This document shows positions 10,801-20,400 of a stretch of 64,000 bases of DNA, piece after piece. The notes under the pieces are model-generated. The model saw nothing but the letters and a program-made list of their open reading frames with translations. It made no database searches and was not told where the DNA came from. Origin of the DNA: Haematococcus lacustris (taxonomy: Eukaryota > Chlorophyta > Chlorophyceae > Chlamydomonadales > Haematococcaceae); NCBI GenBank assembly GCA_030144725.1, contig JASKMD010000007.1:6155699-6219698 (forward strand), written 5' to 3'. Position 1 is the first letter of the stretch. The number at the start of each line of letters is the position of its first letter. Both the position numbers and the translations under genes were made by a program.

Positions 10801-13800
10801 TAAAAAATAAATGAAAAAACTGAACACGGAGGGATCCAGCGCCTGGGGCCTGGCTGTTATAGCTTAGGAGCAGGGTAGCATGCAGAAGGGACAAGGGAGA
10901 GCATGCGAGTAGGACGCACTGTCGACCATGGCTACCCCTAGGAGAGGCAAGTATACTGGATGAAAGGGAAGGCGGGCGGAGGGACCTGTGGATGCACGAC
11001 AGCTGATGTGCCATGCTGTACGTCTGCCTGGACCATGGCTGGGAGGATTAAAAATCTGCACCACATAGATGTTGACTGCATCGTTGCCTGGATGGGGTGG
11101 TGGGTGCCACTGAGGTCCAGGGGCATCACACACTGCCACTACTGCCACTGGAGCCCAGGCCACTGACCTGGCTGTGCTGTGCTCTACAAACTCCAAAGCA
11201 ACGTGTGTGGTCATAGTTTAGGCTGCCTGGCAGGGGCTGGGAGCAGGGTTCGACAGTTGGTGATATCTGGTCTAAGGGCGCCCTTAACTGATGTCAGGGT
11301 AAACTACGGGGACCCTATACACTGTTCATACCCCAAGAATTTTTGCCGGCCTGCGGCCGGCTTGGAAGAGGCATGTTACCTTACAGCAGCTAACAAGGAG
11401 GCTTCAAAGGTGTCCTTTGGGACTCCACCTGCCTCCGTGCCAAACAAGGCCTCATCCACTTCATCACTTGACTCATGCTCTCACTCATGCTCTTCTTGCG
11501 CGCTCTCTTCCCCCCATTGTGAGCCCCCATGACCCCATTGTGACCCCCCATGAAGGTGCTGGCACCAACAGAGCAGAAAGCCACAAGCTTGCCAACATCT
11601 AGGCTGAGGGTGTCAATCACACGCAGTATGACAGCTGTGATGTGCTCAGATGTGGCCCCCACCACTTTGACAGCGCATAAGAAAGAGGTGTGGTAGATAA
11701 AGGACGATGGCTCCAGATAGCGCACGTAGAGGAGCAAATGGTACTCAGTTCCCACGTCCGTGCTGCTGTCAGCTAACAAGCTGAATAGGGGCTGGCTCGT
11801 ACAGCTGCTAGCTGTTGAGTGAGGAGGGTTTGGCTAATAGAGTAAAGGGCGGCATTGAAGTAACGGGTGGCACTGAAGTCATGCGGCATAGCTGGTGCCC
11901 CACTATGAGTGGCAAACTGGAGGTGGGCTGCAAAGGACATGGCTGAGTGGCCCCACAACACCATGAAGAGGGCTGCCAACACCATGCAACGGTAGGTGCC
12001 TTGGACCACTGTTGTTGTTGCAGCCTTCGCAGCTGCTTGATGGAGCTGGCACCCCCCCCAGCACACTGTGCCATGCCGATGGCTTCTGAATGGGCCTTGC
12101 TCTTGGCGTGTTGGGCCAGCTCCGCCTCACACGTCACAGCCCCACCACCACCACTCGCCTTTGCGAATAGAGATGAGTTGGGCTTGTGCTCCAAGCAAGT
12201 GGAGCAGTGGGCTTGGGGGGTGCCTCTCTCGTTGCATCCGCCACTGAACCTGCACCATGGGTACTTTGCTTGCAACTCCTTCTGCTTAGCCTCACGATTG
12301 CACTCTTGTGGCCTCTGCGGATGCTGGAAGGTGCTGGCTCTTGGTCAATGAGAATATGATCGTCTGGGCTAAGGCTGGTCACTGGCTGCGGGGTGGACGG
12401 AGCCGAAGAGGTTGGGCTGGAAGGGGAGGGGGCTGGGCTCCTGCCCTGCTGCTGCTACCGTGATGCTGCCCTGCTGCTGATGACGTTGCTGCCCTGCTGT
12501 AGCTGCCCTGCTGCTGCTGCTGCTGCCGCTGCTGCATTGCTGTAGCTGCCCTGCCGCTGCTGCTGCTGCCCTGCCGCTTCTACCCTGCTGCTGCTGCTGC
12601 CGCTGCCCCTGATACCGCTGCCCTGCTGCTGCTGCCCTGCCGCTGTAGCTGCTGCCCTGCTGCTGCTCCCCTGATGCTGTGATGCCCTACTGCTGCTGTT
12701 GCCATGCTGCTGCTGCCATGCTGCAGCTGCCCTGCTGATGGTGCCCTGCCGATGGTGCAGCACTTTAGCAGCAGCATGGCAGCATTTTAGCCCTGATGCT
12801 GCCCTGCTGCTGCTCTGCTGCTGCTGCTGCGCAGCCCTGCTGCTGCTACTGCCCTGCTCCTGCTGCCCTGCTGCTGTTGCCCTGCTGATGCAGCTGCTGC
12901 CCTGCTGCTGCTACCCTCCTGCTGCTGCAGCCATGCTGCTGCAGCTGCTGCCCTGCTGCTGCTCCACTGCCATTATGCTGCTGCCCTGCTGCTGCTACCG
13001 TGATGCTGCCCTGCTGCTGCTGACGTGCAGGACCTGCTGCAGCACTTATAAAGAATGCTAAATGGTAATTATCAGACATATTATACCCCAAACCAGTTTA
13101 ATCCTCCCCGCATTGGGCGCATTGGGCTGACAAGGCCACTTTCATCGGGAAAGGCGGGATTGCGGGCTGCGTGGTCTGCGCGGTTCAAGAAGTTAACATG
13201 AGTTAACATGTGAACGCGGAGATGTCAACGTCGAAGATGTCAACGATGCGATGGTACCCACCAAGCGCCATCTGAATTGTCATCTGTCGCTGGTCCGACG
13301 GAGTCTGCCTTACTTTCTTGCTGGCTTTCCCCTGGCTATCTGATAACGCAGCCGTGAGTTAGGTTTGAGATATGTACGGGCGCAACTAAGAATATCAGGC
13401 GCCCGTAGATAGCCCGTGAACTCCCCCCCGTAACCCAAATTTTGAAAACCACGGGCCCCCGTACTGGGCCTTCGGCGCAGTTACGGGGGCCCTCGCCAAA
13501 ATGGGTCAAAAGTACGGGCCCCGTACGGGGGGTCGAACCCTGGCTGGGAGTGCTGCCGTGGCAGTGGCTGTGGGGTAGGCACCTGGCCATGGTTTCAGGG
13601 GCACTGCGGAGGACATGGAGAATCTTGGGGCTGGCAGAATTGCTAGTGTGCAACCCCTTGTGCTGTGCAGATTCAGCAGCCAGTGCTGCTGCTGTGGGGG
13701 CGCCATGATGAGATTATAGAGCCCAAGGTAACCCCCTGCCCCTGCCCCTGCCCCTGCCCCTGCCCCTGCCCCGCCCCCGCCCCTGCCCCTGCCCCTGCCC

Positions 13801-14530
13801 CTGCCCCTGCCCCTGCCCCTGCCCCTGCCCCTGCCCCTGCCCCTGCCCCTGCCCCTGCCCCTGCCCCTGCCCCTGCCCCTGCCCCTGCCCCTGCCCCTGC
13901 CCCTGCCCCTGGTGCGCTCTTGGTGTGCTCTTGGTGTCCTCTTAATGCACTCTTGGTGTATGCACATGAATGTACACGCCACCCTGAACAAGGAGCCACG
14001 AGGCTGATTGGCTGCCACTGCCACCAGCTCTGCTACTCTCTCCCTGTGCCATGTGCAAACATTACTATCCAGGGTTGGTAGTCATCAAGGGTACACCCGA
14101 CTACCCACAGGTTAATACCTCTACATGTCTTGCATGGATGTCTCAACATGAGTGTGTGGTGGCTCTGCCATCCTCACCCTTGCTGCCACCACTGCTTTCC
14201 ACACCCTCGCTACAGCAGCATGTACAACATGCCCCCGAACTACATCACTGGGTCATCCATCCTTCTCTGCTTGTGCAGCTGGCTGAGCGGTGGGCGAGCG
14301 CCCTTGGGCCCCAGCGGTGTCGGCTTTGCTGGGTGGAGCGAGCAGGACACAGCCCTCAGATTGAGCAGGCTGAGATGGTGGCTGAGCACATCATCGAGTT
14401 CCTAGCATGCCGGCATGAGGGGCAGGAGGCGGGTGCAGTGCGACATGAAGACGGAGCACCAGCCTCAATACCCATGTCAAAGGCCGCCCTACCTATTGAG
14501 TCGATGAAGGAGGTAGCGCAGTGTTCTTGA
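7871..14530 (+). CDS. alpha/beta-hydrolase fold protein, probably plastid-targeted
   Basis: The first exon (7871-8110) gives a Ser/Thr/Arg-rich, acid-poor N-terminus typical of a plastid transit peptide. Later exons: VLLLLHSFDSSSLEWRRLYP (joined across 8215-8350 and 8535-8597); VVAVDLLGWGFTD and LAGTSLGGTIAAD (8985-9203); RLVLISAQGF (9645-9772); a lid segment DDAWRVGRLNTFLP (about 10215-10318) and ANVAFIQSGGY (10690-10760); VLLLWGRHDEI (13671-13730); ERAGHSPQIEQ (14275-14530). The nucleophile elbow GTSLGG, the Asp in GRHDE and the His in AGHSP form a complete candidate triad. Order and motifs resemble the plant alpha/beta-hydrolase group that includes Arabidopsis At1g13820 (from memory). The usual HGF of the oxyanion loop is HSF. 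The substrate is unknown. The intron between 10761 and 13670 is swollen by a transposon relic and repeats. Confidence 0.82.
9225..9384. repeat. (GGAGGGA)n purine-rich heptamer array
   Basis: About twenty-two units, all-purine on the plus strand, beginning just after the GC-type splice donor that follows the GTSLGG exon of the hydrolase; it is therefore intronic. The strand asymmetry could favour triplex or quadruplex formation (inference). Confidence 0.95.
9503..9541. repeat. (GGT)n trinucleotide repeat
   Basis: About thirteen GGT units with one interruption, in the same hydrolase intron as the purine heptamer array. Confidence 0.9.
11390..12275 (-). pseudogene. hAT-type transposase relic (BED/TTF-like finger plus DUF4371)
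   Basis: From 12275 leftward the minus strand encodes MQAKYPWCRF, then CSTC and HAKSKAH, a BED/TTF-type zinc-finger layout. It continues, in a second frame, with FSATRYFNAALYSISQ and ASPYS. In a third frame follow LLADSSTDVGTEYHLLLYVR, TSFLCAVKVVGATSEHI and GKLVAFCSVGASTF. The ADxSTD...YVRY...LVGFGSDGAS pattern is typical of DUF4371 proteins of the hAT superfamily. The frame breaks near 11787 (consistent with loss of one base) and again between about 12050 and 12150. The C-terminal hAT dimerisation region was not found. The element sits antisense in a hydrolase intron. Terminal repeats and target duplications could not be identified. Confidence 0.75.
12437..13040. repeat. imperfect CTG/CCCTGCTG-rich satellite-like tract
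   Basis: About 600 bp of diverged CTG and CCCTG words (such as GCTGCCCTGCTG), beside the hAT relic inside the hydrolase intron. Both strands show long Cys/Leu- or Gln/Ser/Ala-rich open frames that are by-products of the repeat. Confidence 0.9.
13453..13526. repeat. GC-rich foldback with CCCGTA/TACGGG arms
   Basis: A perfect 11-bp inverted repeat pairs 13453-13463 with 13482-13492 across an 18-base loop. A second near-palindrome, GTACGGG-C-CCCGTAC, lies at 13512-13526. More CCCGTA words occur from about 13405. This could be the end of a foldback or MITE-like element; no coding content. Confidence 0.6.
13735..13911. repeat. (CCCCTG)n hexamer array
   Basis: About 29 near-perfect units with one CCCCGCCCCCG interruption. 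It follows directly after the exon carrying the catalytic Asp of the hydrolase and its GT donor, so it is intronic. Confidence 0.95.
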
Positions 14531-15922
14531 CGGGCTGGACAAGACAAGATGGCCGACATGCCGATGTGCAACAGTATCGCCTAGCATCGAGTGTGAGTGG
14601 GATGGCGACCTGATGTATACTCCTGACCCCCACGGCCACTCCGCGTCGATAGGATTGCTGATTCCGGATGTCAACGAAATTTTGTAGGATTACAGCAGTG
14701 TCAGAACGTTGTCGAGCGTTGTCAGGCTAAGCATGTTAACGATGTCGAACCCCGCATGACTTTCCAAAGCTTGTCCCAACCCTTGCGCCCTCCCCCTGGG
14801 TTGCAGCCAGCCAACACCCCCATCTTGTGGGGAACAGGCCTAGGCCACCCGCAGCCGTATCTGACCAAGCTTGAACTGTGCTTCAAGTGTGAAACGGCAT
14901 ATGGCTTATGATAGGGGCATTGACCCCTTCGCACCCCATGCTGCCCACTCGGCACCGGACTCCCAGGAGGAGGCAGCAGCACAGCCAGCCCACCCGCACC
15001 AGCCGGTCCTGAAGGGTACCTGGACGCCCTGGATCCCAAGCCGGACCCCAACCTAACCTCAAGGACCAGGCAGGGAAGCTGGGAGGGCCCCACTACCGTA
15101 CGTTGGTGATCCAGCTCATGCGTGGCCCACTCCACTTCAGGCAGATACTCCGCCCACTAGCCAAGAGCTTCTTTGCCCAGCCAGAGAACGCAGCAGCCAT
15201 GGGGAGGCTGCAGCAGCTGGACCGGTTGATGGATGAGGTGCGCCAGAAGGGCTTGCTGGGGGACCACAGTGCGCATGGAGCCCATGCCGCTAAGGTGGTG
15301 ACTGTTTTCTGATGTCAGTACAAAGACCCAGTGGCCAGATTTAGCGGTATTTCCAGGGCATGGGGCTCAGCAAGTCAGTGCATGCCAACCGCTGCCCGGG
15401 CAGCGGCATGAAAAGCCTGCTGCCCGCCCTGCTGGCCCCCCACCTTGGTGACCCTTCCCCCGACCCACCGCCGGCCCCAGCCCCTGCACCTTGGCACCCG
15501 TTGTGGGACTGGGGCCAGGTTCCCGGTCATCGATGACAAGGGGCTGGTTGGATCCGCCAGGAGCACCGGCGATTCTATCTATGATACTCGCAAGGTACAG
15601 CCGCCCAGGAAGGAAGTCTAGCAACATGGGGTACTACCACAAGCACCACACAGTCTTTGCGTTTTAGCAGGGTGGCGTCAGCATCTGTGCGGCCTGACCG
15701 CAGCACAACAGGGCAGGGGCTGACAGCACAGCCAAGGTGCCCTGGGTGCACTCACGTGTGCAAGGCTTGGCCCTGAAGCCTGGGTTGACAGCCACCTCAG
15801 CCTTTGATCACATGACACAGTTTGCTGTGGACCCAGATGGCAGGCAGGCAGTCCAGGGAACCTGGCACAGGCCAGTAGAAGCATCACCCACGCATCAAGC
15901 CAGGCAAGCCAGCCCAGCACAT
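14531..15922. other. non-coding or decayed sequence before the TnpB/Fanzor relic
   Basis: A short open frame at 15103-15312 encodes HFRQILRPLAKSFFAQPENA and a Leu-rich continuation, and another stretch near 14770-15056 is Pro-rich. Both are interrupted. They may be the decayed N-terminal half of the nuclease relic that follows, but I cannot match them to a domain. Confidence 0.4.
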
Positions 15923-16798
15923 GAAGTGGGATTGGGTGCTGACAAAACAGCAGCTGGAGCATGACAGCCCGCTGAACAAGGCCTGCTGCGACACAATGCA
16001 AGGGTCAGCGGCAATGAAGCCCTAGCTGGCTGCTGCCCCCGCAGCTGGCGCCGTACTGCAGGAGCAGCTATACCATATGGCGGCCACCGAGGTCACCTGG
16101 GACGCTGGGTGGAGCGAGTTCTTGAAGCCTATGTGGGCCCGGCAGCGGCTGGGGCTGTATGGCGCCCAAGATCACTGGAGCACTGGAGCACATCTTTAAG
16201 AAGGTATGGGCATGGCATGAGGGTGGGCTGGGTGAAGGGTTGTGGGTGGACAAGGTCTTGCGGGTGGTGTATCACTGGGAGCCTAGCTTGTGGTGAGCCT
16301 CAGTGATGTGACCAGCAGTGACCAGCATGCCCGTGTGCCTTGCAGTTCCAGCAAGAGGCGGCGGCCAAGTCCATGGAGCCCTACTACTGTGTCCGCACTG
16401 CAACCACAGCTAGCTAAGCGCAGCCCCACTGCCCCCACAGCCAGCGCCCCCCAGGGGCAAGGCTGACGAGGTTGGCAAGGCTGGCAAGGCTGGAAAAACT
16501 GACAAGGCTGGCAAGGCTGGAAAAGCTGGCAAGGCTGGCAAGGCTGGAAAAACTGACAAGGCTGGCAAGGCTGGAAAAGCTGGCAAGGCTGGCAAGGCTG
16601 GAAAAGCTGGCAGGGCTGGCAAGGCTGGAAAAGCTGACAAGGGTGGCAAGGCTGGAAAGGCTGGCCTCCATATCTACCGTCCATGCCAGTTTGGCAGGTG
16701 GCTGGACAGGGACTCCAAATCCTGAACCTACAACGCTATGGGAAGAGCAGGCGGCGCTCCCTGAAGCTGTGTGCCTGGCTTCAAGACCCCGCCTAATA
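15923..16798 (+). pseudogene. TnpB/Fanzor-type nuclease relic A
   Basis: One frame reads WVLTKQQLEHDS, then, after an in-frame TAG at 16023, VTWDAGWSEFLKPMWARQR and LGLYGAQD. After a second break comes FQQEAAAKSME (about 16347). This resembles the region between RuvC-I and RuvC-II in algal TnpB/Fanzor-type proteins as I recall them. At 16690-16716 the frame gives FGRWLDRDS, and one frame over LNLQRYGKSRRRSLKLCAW. Together these match the RuvC-III motif (DRDxNxAxN) and the segment after it. The RuvC-II region is missing and replaced by a Gly-Lys-Ala minisatellite at 16465-16667. At least three disabling changes make it non-functional. Confidence 0.6.
16465..16667. repeat. GGCAAGGCTGGAAAAGCT-type minisatellite
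   Basis: Tandem 9-bp half-units (GGCAAGGCT and GGAAAAGCT/ACT) encoding repeated Gly-Lys-Ala on the plus strand. The array lies inside relic A between its central and RuvC-III parts, so it probably expanded within the former coding sequence. Confidence 0.9.
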
Positions 16799-17452
16799 TG
16801 CAGCTGGGCAAGCGGCTGTGCAATCGGATTGCCATGTGTCATCATGGTGGGTAGTGCAGAACATTCATCATTGGCAATGCCAAATGGTTGGTAGTGCAGC
16901 ACAATCATCATGGGTAAAGCAGTCATCAATCATCATGGGCAATGCCAACGAATCCAGTAGATCTGTTAGGCTAGTCGGCCTTAGGGCCAGGCACCTGCTT
17001 TGAGTCATGTTCCCCGTATCCTGACAACTGGTTGAACCAATTGCCAGGCCTCTCTCAACAACAGGCATCAAGGGTGCGACTGATGACGGTGTTGTCGTGC
17101 AGGCTGTAGCTGCAGCTGAGTTGCCCACAGAGTACACCTTGTTCCATGATGCATTGCGGATGTTGTGCTGACAATTGGTGCGAGAGAGGATAGTCTTTAC
17201 TTTTTACACATATGCTCATGGAAGTACAAGGTCCTCATCTGAATACATACAAGGTCTGCTCTAGAGTCTAGACTAATCAGGCATGGCAACATAAGAATCC
17301 TGATCCTGAGAGAAGCTGATAGTCTTGAAAGTCATGATAATGCAATTTCGTGTGTGCTGTGACTGTCGCGTGGAATAACCCCCTAAGAATGAATTGCAAG
17401 AAATAGAGGCCAGGAACCTATCCCGGCGGCTCAGTGCTGGCAGCCCCCTGGC
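16799..17452. other. intergenic, with degenerate TGGTAGTGCAG tandem copies
   Basis: Between 16850 and 16950 a loose unit around GGTAGTGCAG and CATCATGGGCAATGCC occurs two to three times. The rest shows no exon. This is the 3' flank of the GT2-GH9 gene (minus strand). Confidence 0.45.
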
Positions 17453-20400
17453 TCAGATGTTCTTCTCGCCAATGACGTAGCGCTGCCACACGCCGTGCAG
17501 ACCCTCGCAGGAGCGCAGAGTCGTGCCAGTGTCTGTCAGCGCTGCCAACAGGCCCGTGAAAGCCACATTGTTGACCACGCTGACCGCGGTTTGGTTGTTG
17601 GCGCGAGATTGAACGTAGCTGCAAGCATGGAGGGCCACACACCCAGGGTGTCAGTACAAGGGGTTGCCCAGCTGGGGCTGAACATAAAGCACTAGCGAGT
17701 CACCACGAGGCTGCAGTGCCCAACCAAGGGGCAGGCACTCACTCGTCACGCAAGCCAGGACCTGCCACCAGGGCGCCCTGGATGAGCTGTAGCTGTGGGT
17801 TGGGTGTGTTGGGGTAGAAGCCAGAGGACCAGGAGCACTCAGCGGGCCTGCAGGCAGCAGTAGCAGCATTGGAGTCTGGTAGCAGTTCCCAGGGATAGTT
17901 GCATGGACGACAGTTGTGCTCCAGGCTGCAGGTGCATGGACAGCAGCAGTGCTCCAGGCTGTGGAAACAATGGAGATGGCTGCTGGCTGTCTGCTGCTCA
18001 CCCGGCAGGGCAGGAGGAGTCCCGGTGCTGCACGATGGTGGGTGGGTTGGTGCCATAGCCCACAACATACGAGTTCTGCTCACTCCCAAGCCCCAACATG
18101 TGGCCCGCCTGCAGGCAGCAAGGCGGGAACAGCAGGGTGATTGCAGCTCAGGGTGGCTGTAGCTTGAGAACCACACTAATGAGAAGGTTACTGATGAGCA
18201 AAAGCTGCCTAGCATAGCAACGCGTGCATGCACATTGCAAGCAAAGCAGTAAGGTGCAGCAAGGTGCTCAGTCAGTCTGGGGCTCACAGGGCTGCTCCAC
18301 GATGTGATACATTGTAAGTGGACATACATGAGCAGCAAGGAACAACTGATCAATGCCAGCACCACAGCCATTTCCGTCCCATACTCTGAAAGCTCAATTT
18401 GATATGTTGCAGCAAGGTGCAAGCAGTGGGGTGTGATTGGCAGTGGCCTGCTCACCTGAGACAGCGACCAGCAGCGCAGCTGGATGGAGGCTGCAGCTGA
18501 CACCTGGTCTGAGTAGGCCATGGCCAGGAAGGCCGCTGAGGCCGCATTGGGCAGGCTGGGGCTGGAGGAGAAGGCGATCTGACGGGGTGTGTACAGCGTG
18601 GGGAACAGGCCACACTGCAGGCAACACAGCATGGCAGGCCGTGAGTCATAGGCCGGCTGAGGAGCAGCAGGGACATGCGGAGTGCCTCATAGCCCCTTGC
18701 CCAGACTGGCAGCACCTCCACGCACCGCAGTGTCCTCCTTGTCCACCAGCCCGTTGCAGTCATCGTCAATGCCATCGTAGCAATTGACCTGGGCAGGCAA
18801 GGGGCAGCAGCATTAAGGAGGCTCCGCACTGGGCTGACCACGCTATGAGGGCAACCAGCCAATCCATGGCTCGAGCTGCTGTGCACTGTGCTTGCATGCC
18901 ATGCAAGTCATGCGGCGCAGGGGTCCTCACCTCATACAGGGCTGTGGGCCTGCACTCGGGCACAATGGCATAGGAGGAGTTGGTTGTGGCATCAGTGAAG
19001 TTCTGAAGGTTGAACAGAGGGTTGGTGCGTGCCTTGATCTGGCTGGGCTGGGTGGGTGCCTGCAACGCACATCACCAGCAGCACAGCAGGCAGTGAGGTG
19101 GCAGTCAGCCAGGCCTGGCCAGACCAGCTGCCTAGTGACAGCTGCGCTGCACTGCAGGCTGAAACCATGCAGTTGTGGTCACTCACTGTTGGCAGAGAGT
19201 CTGCGTAGGACCAGGTGGCCAGCAGCGTGCGCAGGCGCCCGTGGTAGACATTGCTGTCGGTGATGTTGGCCAGCAGCACATCAGTGGCCCAGGCCACGTT
19301 GTTCCAGTCAGGCACATAGTACTGGCGGGTGAACTGCAGCGAGTCAGCAGCCATCTCCTCCTGCAGCCACACCAGCACAGCCAGCAACACCCTGAGGCCC
19401 TGCACAGAGGGCGCCGGCAGCAGGGCATGCCACCAGCCTGCCCCAGCACATGGTGCATACACTCCCTTGTGCCCCACACTGGGCAGCCTCCAGGTGCAGT
19501 GGCAGCAGTCGCACCTGCTTGTGGCGCTTCATGAACAGCTCGGCCTGGCCCAGGTACTGAGGCTCCCTGGTGGCCCTGTGGCAGCAGCAGGCAGCAGGCT
19601 GGTCAACAGCAGCAGCAGCAGCAGCGGCCATGTGGTGGCAGCATCACGTACAAGCGTTTGGCAGCAAGAGCAGTGAGCAGGATGCAACTGAGCAGCCTGC
19701 ACTAATGCATGGGTAATCAAACAGGTGGAGGTCAGTGCCCTCCGGGTCATGGGCTTGCGCACATGCAAGCCAGCCAGAGGTAGGGACAGCCAGGGCCGCT
19801 CACTTGTACATCCACACTGCGCCCCACGCCATGTCGTCCAGCACCGTGGTGGAGTTGAAGAAGGGCACGGTCTTAGTGCGGTTGACCGTCATGATGCGGC
19901 AGGTGCCGGCAGCACAGGGGTCATACTTGAGCGCGTCAGTGGCTTGAGGCAGCGGCCACTGTGTCTGATTGTGCTGGTCGCTGCTGTGCCCACCTCCAAC
20001 CAGCCCACTCAATGCACTGCCAAGGCCGGCGCTGCTGCCAGAGCTAGGGGAGCCCACAAGGCTGGCCAGCAGGGCCGCCAGGGACAGCGTCTGCAGCTGG
20101 GTCTGTGATAGCGGCTGGGCGCTGACGGGTGCGTCAGAGCTGGCGGTGCTGTCCGTCTGCATCAGGTGGCGGCGAGCTGTTGAAGGCGGGGCCAGACTAT
20201 TGACTGCACCGCTGGCGGCAGCCTTCAGGTTGGACCACAGCTGCTGCAGGCCATGGCTGCCTGGGGTGGAGGCCTGTAGGCCGCGACGTAGCAGCCGGGC
20301 TGGGGTGGAGGAGGTGGCGGCCACGTTGCCCACGGAGCTGGTGAGGATTGTGCCTGTCAAGGGCGTGTTGGTGTAGTCCCCTGGCCCGTCCACAGGGGTT

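Noticed and set aside
13528..13545. tRNA-like B box (GGTCGAACCC) suggesting a tRNA gene or SINE
   Set aside because: One base short of the B-box consensus, with no A box, no cloverleaf and no poly-A or tail.
13506..14081. Gly-Arg or Pro-Ala repeat proteins
   Set aside because: Produced by the CCCCTG array; no start or splice context of their own.
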